In this document: positions 23,818 to 35,785 of the stretch, in pieces | How the letters are laid out: each line of letters starts with the position of its first letter | How positions within the stretch are numbered: the first letter of the stretch is position 1 | Source of the DNA: Plasmodium malariae | Lineage: Eukaryota; Apicomplexa; Aconoidasida; Haemosporida; Plasmodiidae | Assembly: GCF_900090045.1 (NCBI RefSeq) | Contig: NC_041785.1 | Span: 1,837,001-1,901,000 of the forward strand | Length of the DNA: 64,000 bases | Reading direction: 5' to 3' | Made by a program: the position numbers and the translations under genes | The notes under the pieces: model-generated | What the model was told of the DNA's origin: nothing | The model's database searches: none | Seen by the model: only the letters and a program-made list of their open reading frames with translations

Positions 23818-24908
23818 GTAATTAAATATAAATGATAAAAAAGACATAATTACATCTGATCTATCGGTATGGTCATAATTTATCCAAGCATTTACAACCT
23901 TGCACACGTTGCTAAATAATTCCTACAAATAAATTAAGCGGTTTTCCGATCAATCGGTTATGTACATTTTTATAGTAAAGGCTAAGGAACGGAAACAAAA
24001 TGGCTGTATATGGGTACAGTTATATGTATATATTTCTTACCACTAAATCGTTCTTTGAAATAGTATAGTCCAAGTTCGATATCATTACTCTTACTTGGCT
24101 GTTCCGTTCGTTGCCTGCTATTCTTTCATCGTAATTCTTTTAACAGGAAACAGAAAATGAAAATATAAAGAAGCGATAAAGAAGTGATAATGAAATGATA
24201 ATGAAATGATAATGAAATAATAAAGAAGTGAATGTATAATTTAATATCAATTTTTTTATAACAGTTTTTAGCTGATATATTTTTTTTAATTTTACATTGT
24301 ATGGTCCTCTTCCATTGTTTTTGTTTATTCGGTTGTAATGACTATTCGTTTTATTCTCATCGTTCCTCTATATGTATACACACATATATATATATATATA
24401 TGTATAAATGAAGCATACTATTTACGTTTACGTAATACAAAATAAACAAACTTTTCTTTCATGTATTGAAACATCTCTTTTTTTGCTTATTTGCCCCCTT
24501 TTATGTTATTACATTGGAATTATTGTATTTTCCATATGACCTATTGTAATGTTTTCTGTGATGACGTTCGTCTGAGTAGAGGTAAAAACAACGTATGTGT
24601 ATGAATATACGTGCCTTTGTAGGTATACGTACACATGTATGAACATACAAATATCTGTATCTATCTATCTACCTATATATATATATATGTATACACATGT
24701 ATATGAATGTATATATGTTAATACATGTGCACATATATTGTTACACGTACATTTTTACACGTACACTTTTACACGTATATTTTTACACGTACACTTTTAC
24801 ACGTATATTTTTACACGTATATCTATCTGTTTATTCATTTTTGCGAGCTGCAGTTTCCCCTTTTTCCTTTTGGCATTTACCATGATTGTATCTTTTGAAC
24901 TCCCTCAT
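23267..24908 (-). CDS. ALY/REF-like RNA-binding mRNA export adaptor
   Basis: Seven small exons rebuilt by hand: 24908-24881, 24571-24513, 24367-24296, 24136-24041, 23922-23854, 23644-23581 and 23361-23267, giving 160 residues. All introns are GT..AG and every phase closes. Exons 1-3 encode a basic, Asn/Arg/His/Tyr-rich N-terminus. Exons 4-7 encode one RRM: VRVMISNLDYTISKNDL (RNP2), an ELFSNV helix, HTDRSDGTAVCIFEN (RNP1 strand), a DAQKAIDKYDG helix and a final EGLSMKMEIM strand. The SNLD, LF and GTA..FE..DA.KA...Y.G spacing follows THOC4/ALY/REF more than other RRM proteins. It would bind mRNA in the nucleus and link it to export factors. No long frame covers it, so it is easily missed. The first exon begins at an ATG just after a possible acceptor, so an earlier 5' exon carrying a UAP56-binding motif may exist. 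The tail after the RRM is only about 15 residues. Confidence 0.82.
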
Positions 24909-25061
24909 TCTGACGTATTCAAAAATGATAAAGTAAAATAAAAATAAAAATAGAAATCAGGTTAATACAAGTATATTCATTTAAACAAATTGAATTTTTA
25001 TATTTATCTTACGCACTGGAAAAAATAACGTAAAATAATGCGAAAAAATAAAAAAAAATAC

Positions 25062-25097
<36 letters not shown>

Positions 25098-25500
25098 GTG
25101 TATATATGTACAAAGAAATATTACTAAACAATTACACATACATAAATATATGCGCATAAATACAAATGCATACCGTATACTCTTATATGTTCACCGACGG
25201 TCGCATAAAAAAAAAAAAGAAAAAAAAAAGTGCACAAGGAATTATGTTATTACGTAATATACTATAAAAGATATATATATATTTTTTTTTTTTTTTTTTG
25301 TTTTTTACTAAATAGTGAAAGTGATAACTGTCATTATGAGTAAATTTCATAAAGCATTGAAAATGCTATCATTCATACATACGTACGAACATACATGTAT
25401 GTGCGTATGTTTCATATGTACATAAATTCTGTATATATTTATACTAATGCGCATTCTTTTCAATACTCCAATAAACAAGTTTTAGCCTTTTTCGTAAATT
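24909..25500. promoter_or_regulatory. shared divergent promoter region, ALY / LTN1
   Basis: The 592 bp between the start codons of two divergent genes must contain both 5' UTRs and promoters. It holds A-tracts at 25208-25230, a T-run near 25281-25299 and (TA)n at 25064-25090. On the minus strand near 25012 the word TTTTTTCCAG-TGC-GTAAGA looks like a back-to-back acceptor and donor. Confidence 0.45.
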
Positions 25501-28500
25501 ATGAAGAAAAAAAAGGTAGTCAAATTGAAGGAAGAGTATGTTCCTAAGGGAAATTATTGTAATAGTATATAAAAATGAAAAGAATTATTTTTTCGACTTT
25601 TTCGACTTCTCTAACCTTTTGAACCTTTTCTGTTTTTTCAACTTTCTGAACCTTTCCAGCTTTCTTAACTTTTCCAACTTTCTTAACTTTTCCAACATTC
25701 TGAACCTTTCCAACTTTCTTAACTTTTCCAACCTTCTGAACCTTTCCAACTTTCTTAACTTTTCCAACATTCTGAACTTTTCCAATCTTTTCAACATTTC
25801 TTATTTTTTTAATTTTTTTTTTTTTTTTGCCAATATTACTATTTCTATCTCGTAAATACACAAATCTGTTCCATTGCGTGGTCATATTTTCCAATGTACT
25901 CCTCTTGTATTTGTTAATTTTACCTGAATGTTCATAAATGTTTTCTTTTTTTTTAGTTAGTAAAGATGCGCTGTTAACGAACATTTTTATGCAAAGTAAC
26001 GAAAACGCAGTCTCGGATATAGACTCCAAGAACTCTCAGCTTATTGTTAATTGTATTAATAAACTGCATAAAAAAAGTCTTCAGACAAAGCTCAAGTCCA
26101 TAAATGTAACCTCGTTAAGCAGCCTTTTCGGCGGATAAATTATGCATAAGTATATCGTTGTACATATGTATGGGCGTACGAGTGTATGTTAGTACATGTG
26201 CGTGGGCGTACGAGTGTATGTTAGTACATATGTGTGGGCGCTCGTATGTATGCATCCATCGCATATGTGTTAATGCGATGCTAACATTGTCGTATATTCC
26301 ATGTGTATACGTTTTTTTCAATGTAACTTTACACATTTTATTTTATTTTATTTTTTTGACATACAGGAATTAATTCTGCACCTGAGTAAATGTGATGAAG
26401 ACGCAGTTAGTCATTTATTCCCCCCTTTTTTAAATGTTTATAAAAAGTTAATATATCATCCAAATTACAGTTTAAGGGAAAGTAATACCCTCTTTTCAGT
26501 AGCATATACTAGCACAGTTATACGCACAGACGTACATATGTACATATGTATGTAACTGCATATGTAACTGCATATGTAACTGCATATGTAACTGCGCATG
26601 TAACTGCATATGTAACTGCGTATGTAACTGCATATGTAACTGCATATGTAACTGCGTATGTAACTGCGTATGTAACTGCATATGTAACTGCGTATGTAAC
26701 TGCGTATGTAACTGCTTATGTAACTGCGTGTGTATTTTTCGCCTGTCCAACCGAACCTTTGAACTCCTTTTTTTTTCTCTAGCTGCACAAGTTACACTCG
26801 CAGTTGTAATACACGTACTTCAGTACCTCGAGTATTTCTTAATGTTAATAATTTTAATTTTTTTTTTTTTTTTCCACACTCTTCCTTAAACAGATTTAAA
26901 TTTGTGTCTTAAGTTGTTCATAGAAAAGATAAAAACAAAAATAAAATTGCACTTAAGTATATTTTTACCTCCTTTGTTTGTTTCCCTATTTGATTACAGT
27001 AGAAGTGTAAGTCTGACAGTTCTGTGTATATGTTTGCTTCGGCATTGGTTATGCCATTGTTAATGCATACAATTATGTATTTAATACACATACACACGTA
27101 TGTACAAACGTGAACACATATCCCCACATGCACCCACATATATATTATGCGCACGTGTGTGTACATCCCTTTCCCGCTTACTTAACCCCTTTCAGGTGAA
27201 GAGCCTCTCGAGTGATATTCTGTCGATCATATTTCCGAACAAGGGAGAGGGAAAAAATTTGGAAAAAGAAGAAAAGGAAGAAAAAAAAAAAAAAGGAGCA
27301 AAACTAAGGTTACAAGAGGAAAATAAACTCTACTTAAATGTAAAGAAGTTAAATGTGAATACTGTAAATTTGTACAAGTGCTTGAAATATATTAAAGATG
27401 ATATGAACGAAGCAGTGACAAGTAATTTAAAAAATATGAACAATGACGAGGATTATGATAGCAACATATATCTTTTTAATGTGCTTTGCTTTTTTCCTGC
27501 TCTTTTATATATGATCATAAAATATGCAAAAGAGGTAAATGGCAATTTTGATGAGGGTGAGAATGAAATTATAGACGAGAACAATAAGTCGATATTGAAA
27601 AGAAATTATAAAGATAAGATTAAAGAAACTGTTAAGGAGGAATTTGCAAGTTTTAGGAATATATTTAGCTCATTTTTGAATGCTTTAAATTTTATATATG
27701 AAAAGAATAAAGAAAATTTAAGGGTAAAAAAAATGATGTATCTCTCTATATTTAATATTATTTATTTATTAAAAAAAGAAAAAATAAATTATATGGATTT
27801 GAATGATGAAGAGGGTAATACATATATTTTTAATTATATTCGATGTATAGTAAGTAATAAAGAGGAGTATATTATGAAAAATATAAATCATTTTTTATTA
27901 CTTTATTTCCTATCAGAAAATAAAAAAAAAATTAATGAAAATTTTTTGAAAAGTTATTTGTCTTTAGTAAAACAAAACAAAATATATGGAAATGATGTTT
28001 TTAACTTTAATATATTTTTATTTCTTTTTATATTTGAAAAAAAAGATATTCAAGATTATTTTTTTTTCTTTTTTTTTTTATTTTATTTTTTGCTACTCAA
28101 TGGACGGGGTTCATCTGTAGCTATTTATTACGATATATTACTTCACTTACTTGAACGCTTTCCGTTCAGTAGAGAAAAACTAGATGATGCCCCGACAAGT
28201 GATATAGTAAATTGTAAGTTCGAACAAGAGCATATAAGTAACACCAAAAGGAGCACCCTTGTAGAAGCAAATGAGAACGTAGTGGATGGTGCATGTATAG
28301 AGAGCAAAGGGGGAAGTGAACAACATTGTATGTATGTATTTACCGAAAATCAATGTGTCCAAATTTTGTATGAAAATATTATGCTCTTACCTTTGGAAAC
28401 ATTGTTTGTTCAGAAAAATTTAGACAACTGTAATGTCTGTTTTAGGAGTACAAGTATGTATGAACAGCTTACAAATATATATTATTGCCAAAAGAAAAAA

Positions 28501-31500
28501 ACAAATAAGAGGGATGGAAAAGATAAAAATCAGTTTGATCATTTAAGAAAAAAGTTAGTGGATGAAAAAAATATGGATGAAAAGAGTGTACTCTCTGCAT
28601 TTTGTAATTTTGTTCTTTCGGCAGTAAGTAAGGATCAAGTGGTTCGACGTTGTTTACATTTACTAAATGAGTATATACATGATGTAGGCGATAGACTGAA
28701 GAAAGGTAATGAGAGTAACAGATGGAAGGAGCAAAATGAGAATAATCTTTCAAGTAATAATACGGTAATGAACAACAGTATGTGTTATAGTGAAGACAAT
28801 ATGCATATGAGTAAAAAATATTGCGCTGCAATAAATTTTATGTTGTTATTTTTGCAAGAATTAAAGGGTATACTATTTCCTGGGAGCGAGGGAAATCACC
28901 ATAACATAAGTGACAGTACTAAAGAATACTTTGCATACCTTTTAAAAGATACGTTTATAATTTTATTTCATCTAATAGAGTATAAAAACTACGAAATGGT
29001 GGAAATTGTGCGGTGCAATTTTGATTTGCTCCGATTTCTTCTTGCGCACGATATGGACAAGCACTTGGAGGGGAATGCCCCTCAGCTCGTAATGAATGAT
29101 ATTAATTTGAAGTGGGAGTTTAATCAGCGGAATTCCACGTTTTGTTTCGATAGTTTGTTCATTATTCTTCATAAATTGCTCGTAAGTAGTAAAATGACCA
29201 AGGATGTGTATTTTGACACCTTGGGTATTAGCCTGAATGTACTTGACTCCTTTTATATGAGGAAAAGTGAAAATTATGAGAGGATATCTAAGTCCTTATT
29301 GGAGGTTAGACAAATGAAGTTTAAGAAGGGTACCATAAAGATATGGAAAGTCGTACCCCTTTCACACGCATAAGTGCAAATACATATGAGTATACGCATA
29401 TACATGCGCATATACACGTCTGTGAATGCATATTTACACATATGTGCGTCCATATTTACACATATATGCGTCCATATTTACATGTCTGTGCGTCCATATT
29501 TACACGTCTGTGAATGCATATTTACACATATGTGCGTCCATATTTACACGTCTGTGCGTCCATATTTACACATATGTGCGTCCATATTTACACGTCTGTG
29601 AATGCATATTTACACATATGTGAATGCATATTTACACATATGTGAATGCATATTTACACATATGTGCGTCCATATTTGCATTTATGGGCATATACGTACA
29701 CACTTCTGCGTGTGCGCTCGTACCGCGCGTAACCGCGTTCCCCTTTCCTTAGGTTCTTTTTAGCGAACCGGTGAGTGAAGCAACTGTTGAAGACAAACTG
29801 TCAGTGTGTATAGAGCTAATTACCTTTATGAAGAATAGAAAAACGAAATTTTTTGATTTATCTGTTACTGCGTTAGAAATATATAAGTACTGTATGGAGC
29901 TAGATTTGCCTAGTTCTACTAGTAGCTACAAATTACTATCAACTTTTTATGAATGTGTACATGTTGATGATATGAGTTATGCTTTATTTGATAAGAATTT
30001 TTACTTTGACATGTTCCATATATATAAAAAAAGAATGGATAAAAGGCAAACTTTTCCTGATAGTAGTTTTTGCACATTTTTTTTAAAATTTTTTACTCAA
30101 TATATTTTAGCGAAACATACGAAGGATAGTAGTAATAATGAAGAAGTTAATGACTTATGCTTGTATTTCATCCTTGTAATATACCTAAAAATAAATTATA
30201 GTTACATCGACGAGTTTAAAAAGGAGTTGTTTTCCAAATTAAGGAAGGAAACCCTTTATTCGTACTTGTCATTAATGCGGAAAATATATCACTCTTTTGG
30301 GGAACAAGCATATTGGGATAATGGGAAAGAGCGAACGACGTTTCCTTGCAATGGTAATGGTCCGTATAGAAGCGGCCCAATTGTAAAGGAGCTAAGCTAT
30401 GAGAGCGTCAAGAGTAATCAAAGCGGTGGAAGCGGTCAAAGCAGTGGAAGCGGTCAAAGCGGTGGAAGCGGTCAAAGCAGTGGAAGCGGTCAAAGCAGTG
30501 GAAGCGGTCAAAGCAGTGGAAGCGGTCAAAACAGTGGAAGCAGAAAAAGAGGCTATGCCCGTGGAGAGTACTGTCACATTCATGCAAATGTGATTAGTGC
30601 CTCCATCTTCTTCGAACATGTTACGAAATTCAGAAACGATGATAATGGTAGAGTGCAAGTGCCTACTATTGAAAGAGAGCATCTTCATGATCAGTCAATG
30701 AAAGACGATGGTGAAGGAGATAAAATGGAAATACATTTGTTTATAAAGAAGGAAGATGTTATAAATCCTAAATATATCCAACGGATGTTGTGCATATATA
30801 GAATATACTATGATATTCAATTTTTCACTTTTGAGGATGTGAAAAATTTAACTTTTTTTTTTTTCGAGCCATATAACATTGAAAAGGAATATACTTCAAA
30901 CCATGAGACTGGAAAATTCCTTAAAACAGATAACCACTTGGATAATTTTTTTAATTATATTTATTCAAATATTAGATGCAAGGAATTGTATGTTTTCTTA
31001 AATACGTTAAGAAGCGAATTAGGGGATGATGCAGTAATGAATAAACACAGTCTTTTTAACTTGTATTTTTATATATATCATTATAGTGATAGGAAAAGTG
31101 CAGTGGATCATCCAAATGAACAGGTAGCCATTTCGGATGTAGTTTGTATTATGAAGAAAATATACAATTATGAATTTCTTAAAATATGTAAAGCAATACT
31201 AAGAGAGAGGAATTACAAAGATGAAGGAGAACAGAAGTTGAAGGATGATATAGCCCACAAATTAAACAGCTTTAAATTAAAAAATTTCTACGATTTAAAA
31301 GTGCAAATTTTCCTTTTTAAGGAGTACATAATAAAATATATTATGAAAATGAACAAGGGGGAGGAAGAGAACAATATGGGTGAAAAAAACTGTTACAGTG
31401 GTTGTAAGAATAAAGATAGAGGTATGCCCAATGAGGAATGTAACAAAGATCATGTTAATTATACAAAGGAGGACAGTAGTACAGATGTGAAGAAACTTAG

Positions 31501-34375
31501 TGACGAGGAGCTCTATCAGAATAAGATAAACCAGTTGAAACAGAAAATACCTTCATTTTTTCATTCTTATATTGATAAGAATCTTAACTTGAGTGCAAAA
31601 AATGAGTTAGAGTTAATAAATTTGCTAAAACATTTAGTATGCATCAGTAAGCATATTACTGGCTTTAATTTGTTTGAGTGCACGATTGTTCAAAGGCTTC
31701 TTATAGATTTGAAGAACCTGGATCTAAGTAACTACGACATTTTTTTTTGCTGCATGTCCTTCGTTAAAGGAGTTAAAAATGGAATCGAGATTAGAAGCGG
31801 GATTGGAAGCGGGAGTGGAAGCGGGATTGGAAGCGGGATTAGAAGTTGGACTGGCATTGACTACAGCGATTGGGGCGAACCTCGTAATGATGAAGCTTCT
31901 CTTTTCCTTAACAGTAATGCGGATGCTTTGAAAAACATTTTTATGAGTTATCTTGCCTTTCTAAAAGGCCACTACAAGAAGTGCTACGAGGAAAAAGCCT
32001 CCATGTACAAGGAGAAAGGTAGGATACTGAATAGCACTCTGAGTGCTAGCAATAGTGGTAGTGCCAATAAAGGAAGTAATAATGGCGATTTTAACGTTGG
32101 CAGCTGTAGCGTTAGTAGTTGTACTGATGATAATTTTAGAAAGAACAATGCGCAGGAAGGGGAGATGAACGGGCAGAATGACCGAAGGACTGTGAATGAG
32201 GATGACAGAAAAGAAGCCCTACTACTACACAGCAAAATGGGCATACATTTTTTACTGTACGTATACAATTTGATAGGAGTAAGTGACGTAACGCCTCTTA
32301 ACTTTGTAAATGAAAAGAAGTTTATGAAAAACATGATTAAGATTGTTTATTTTGTTCTATCAACAGATCAATGTTGTAAAGGTTACATAAATGAAAAGTT
32401 AAAAGCACTCTGTGTAAAGATAGTAAAGAAGCTTTTCGATTGCGACTCTATATGTTTTAGCTCCATATATAAAATCCACTTCTTCACATTACAGTTATGT
32501 ATTAGTGAATATAATGAATATTTTATGAACAAAATATTTTTTAAAAAAGATGTGGTATCCGTTGAGTATTTGATTAAGTTGAAGAAAAAAATGCTAGATA
32601 TTTATATAAATACTTATTATTTATATATTTTATTTTCAAATATAGAGAAGTTTAAGCATAGCAGTGTGTTTATTGAAAAGACACGTACAATTCTTTTATC
32701 AAATAGTATATTTTTTAACGAATTACACAAACTGAAAAATGCTAATGAGGATATGTTTCATACAGTGAGTAGTTATCTATATATTAATGGAGGTGAGGAA
32801 AGGGAGGAGGAACATGTAGAAAATCGTTTTTTAAATTCTGTTGTTACTATGCCTGAAGGGCATTACGAAAGGAGAATACTAAATTGTAATAAGCATGATG
32901 TGTGTGTAAATGAAGTGGATAATGTGAACGGTATGAACGGTATGAACGGTATGAACGGTATGAACAGTATGAAAGGTATGAACGGTATGAACGGTATGAA
33001 CGGTATGAAAGGTATGAACGGTTTAGGTGGTGTTATCTGTGGGGGTCTGGATGGAAATAAATCAGAAAAGAATAGGGGGAAGGATACAAAGTACGACAGC
33101 TGCACAAGCGATGGCAGCTTCTTAAGCAATGCCTCATCGTTAAGGTATAATTGCTGCACAAGCAATAATAATTTCGTAGGTGTTGACTGCTTTGTAGGTG
33201 ATAGTAGTAACAGTAACAATAATTCGAAAGATGGCCCTGCGCATAACAGAGAAGAGTTTAAGGAAGGCACAACAAAAAATAAATACAAAAAAGATAGGAA
33301 AAGAAAAGAAAGCATTCTGTATGAATTGAAGAGTCATATGACGAATATCTTTTTAGGAATTCATTTAAACAAGAATATTTTAGACCTTTACTCTTTTTTA
33401 TTGAAATTGAATTATTTGAACGTACTTCTGTCCATGTTGAACATATGTCTGTCTTCAGAATATTTTATATATGAAGACGATTTATATCAAAAGTTTTTAC
33501 TGTTTTTAGAAAATCATAATTTAAACTTGTACAACTTTTTGAATGACTTTAAAAAAGTTAATGACATATTAGAGGGGTACACGGATGGTACAGTAGGGAG
33601 TGACGAAGTGGGAAGTAGCAGAGTAGACCATAACAAAAACAAGTTTTACATTTTTTTTCTCTCTCTGCATTTAATTCTGCTCCTTATAACAGTATATCCC
33701 CGTGAATCGATCAAAATAATTAAAGAAAACAAACTGTTCGATATTATAAATTTTAATCAATTACTCTTATCTAACCTAATAATTGATCATCAGTTAAGTC
33801 AGTTGAGTGCTCTAGCTAGCAGTTACGTAAACACTACATTTTCTTATAACCCTGTTTTGAAAACTTTGTATTTTAAATACAAGATTAAGGAAGATGATAG
33901 CGAACAATTTGAGGATGTCACGGTCAAACTGTCCCTCAGTTTTATGCCCAACTATCCTTTTTCCCAACTCGTCATTAAAGATAAGATAGAAGCTCTAGGT
34001 TAGTAAGGAAGATCAGGGGCAGGCACGCGAAAAAGAAAGCGTATGCAAGCATGGAGCAATGCGCATATATACATATACATATACATGTGTACGTATATGT
34101 GTGCACGTACGAATATATATATATATATATATATGTACGCACGTGTGCATGCGATTATGCGGATTTGTTTAATTAACTATCAAATTACATGACCATATGA
34201 CTGTATGCATATTTTCTGTGTGTCGTCTTGGGTGTGACTGTTCCTCGGAAGCACTCGCTCCATAACAAATTTTTTTTTTTTTTTTTTTTTTTATCCCTCA
34301 TTGGTTCTGAACTATTTATATCATTGGTTCATACCGTAAATCCCTAACGCATTCATCGTTTATCTTTCATGTTAC

Positions 34376-34412
<37 letters not shown>

Positions 34413-34818
34413 ACCCCTGAGCAGACAAGAAGGCTTATGTGCACAATTCCATTAAGAGCATGTACAAATACGCGAGGACTGGCAATATCAACGAAATTTT
34501 TATAAAATTTGATAATCTAATGAATAGCTACTTTCAAAATAAATCTCAGTGTAATATATGCTTCATGATATTGCACGAAAGGAAGACCTGTGATAAAACG
34601 TGCTCGAAGTGCAACGCCGCATACCACAGCCACTGCCTCCACAAGTACGTCCCCCACACATACATGCGTGCATATGTGTATGTATATTTGCATGCGTTTG
34701 CACGCGTCTACATATATGTGTTTACAAATGTATTCATTCCTTCTTTCCTCCCTGTAGGTGGTTTTTAACATCGCACAACACCAAGTGCCCTTCGTGTCAA
34801 ATGCAGTTCAACTCGTGA
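25501..34818 (+). CDS. LTN1: E3 ubiquitin ligase listerin
   Basis: Eight exons: 25501-25558, 25957-26105, 26367-26481, 26894-27006, 27196-29352, 29753-33998, 34425-34644 and 34758-34818. The sum is 7,119 nt, 2,372 residues, and all phases close. Listerin ubiquitinates nascent chains stuck on 60S subunits (ribosome-associated quality control). The N-terminal exons match the family: LHKKSLQTKLKSINELILHL, HPNYSLRE and the FIEKIKTKIK helix, then an FDYSRSVKSLSSDILSIIFP segment. The middle is HEAT-like helical sequence with low-complexity inserts (an SGSGQS array, MNG repeats). The C-terminus has an RWD-like strand region ending KLSLSFMPNYPFSQLVI and a RING (about residues 2321-2372) with CNIC, CSKC, HSHCLHKWF and CPSC. 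The RING is split by an intron after LHK. The exon 5 donor could be 29349 or 29352. Exon 4 skips an ambiguous exon-like stretch at 26783-26806, rejected because its phase does not fit. Confidence 0.92.
25585..25800 (+). repeat. 18-bp minisatellite in LTN1 intron 1
   Basis: An array of TTTCTTAACTTTTCCAAC-like 18-mers with TTCTGAACC variants fills about half of the 398-bp first intron (25559-25956). Its period keeps a Phe/Leu/Asn frame open on + and a Lys/Val/Gly frame on -; neither has gene support. Confidence 0.88.
26546..26735 (+). repeat. 12-bp minisatellite TGTAACTGCATA in LTN1 intron 3
   Basis: About 15 copies of TGTAACTGCATA/TGTAACTGCGTA lie inside the 412-bp third intron (26482-26893). 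The 12-bp period gives open VTAY and antisense QLHM/CSYI frames, which are artefacts. Confidence 0.92.
29400..29690 (+). repeat. 22-bp minisatellite in LTN1 intron 5
   Basis: Repeats of CATATTTACACATATGTGCG with GTCTGTG and GTGAATG variants, about 22 bp each and roughly 12 copies, occupy the 400-bp fifth intron (29353-29752). Confidence 0.88.
30417..30543 (+). repeat. 18-bp coding repeat (SSGSGQ) in LTN1
   Basis: About seven units of GGAAGCGGTCAAAGCAGT encode (G/S)SGSGQS. It is a flexible Gly/Ser/Gln linker inside the sixth exon, with higher GC than the surrounding sequence. Confidence 0.92.
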
Positions 34819-35785
34819 AAAAATAATGGAAAGGTAGCTGTTCCCCTTTTTTTCCTTATCAGTTGTGTATACATGAGTGTATACAGTTTGTATTATGCTT
34901 TTTTTATATTTTGCTTTTTTTGTATTTTGCATTTTATATATTTTGCATTTTATATATTTTGCATTTTATGTATTTTGCTTTTTTTATATTTTGCCTATTT
35001 TGTATTTTGCTTATTTAATATTTTGCTTATTTAATATTTTGCTTTTTTTAGATTTTGCCTTTTTTGTATTTTGCTTTTTTTATATTTTGCCATTTTTGTA
35101 TTTTGCTTATTTAATATTTTGCTTTTTTTATATTTTGCCTTCTTTGTATTTTTCCTTCTTTGTATTTTTCCTTTTTTGTATTTTTCTTATTTTACAGTTT
35201 GTTTATCTTGTATTTAATGTACATAATATTTTTCATATTTTACATTTTTCTCGTTTGAATGGGTTAACTTTATTTCTTTAAAAATTTTGAAAATAAAAAT
35301 GGATGGTCGAAAATAATTATCACCTTGATAAAATTTTTGCATTCACACGCTTGTCTCAGTGTCTGCATGTGTAATAGGCATCCAATGTGTTAAGATATAT
35401 TCATTATTTTTTTTTTTTTGGACAAAAAAAGGAAGAAGGAAGACAGAAACGAGGAAGTAGAGAATTGGGGAAGGAACGAAATAAATAAAAAAAATAGATA
35501 TAACCCCTTGAAAAAGAAAAAATTCAAAAGTTGTATGTGATGGTTTACTAGGGGAGGTTCATAAGGGAGAAGTGTAGACGAAAAACTTGCACCTAAGTGT
35601 GTTTGTGTGTTTGTGTGTATGTGTGTATGTATGTATGTGTGTATGTATGTGTGTATGTATGTATGTGTGTATGTATGTATGTGTGTATGTATGTATGTGT
35701 GTATGTATGTATGTATGTGTGTATGTATGTGTGTATGTATGTGTGTGTATATGCACGTATGCTTCTTATATGCAATTCGCTCGGA
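34819..35785. other. convergent intergenic region, LTN1 / CRK5
   Basis: It holds a TTTTGC(A/C)TTTTATATA-type array of about 15-bp units at 34890-35190 and a GTATGTATGTGT array at 35600-35752. It should contain both 3' ends. Apparent Phe/Tyr/Cys frames are repeat artefacts. No gene seen. Confidence 0.75.

Noticed and set aside
25538..26029. 105-residue (+) and 161-residue (-) frames over LTN1 intron 1
   Set aside because: Driven by the 18-bp intronic minisatellite; the true exons on either side are on + and fit in phase.
26783..26806. Exon-like LHKLHSQL stretch in LTN1 intron 3
   Set aside because: It has a good acceptor, but its available donor phases do not match the next exon; skipping it gives a continuous match to the listerin N-terminal helices.
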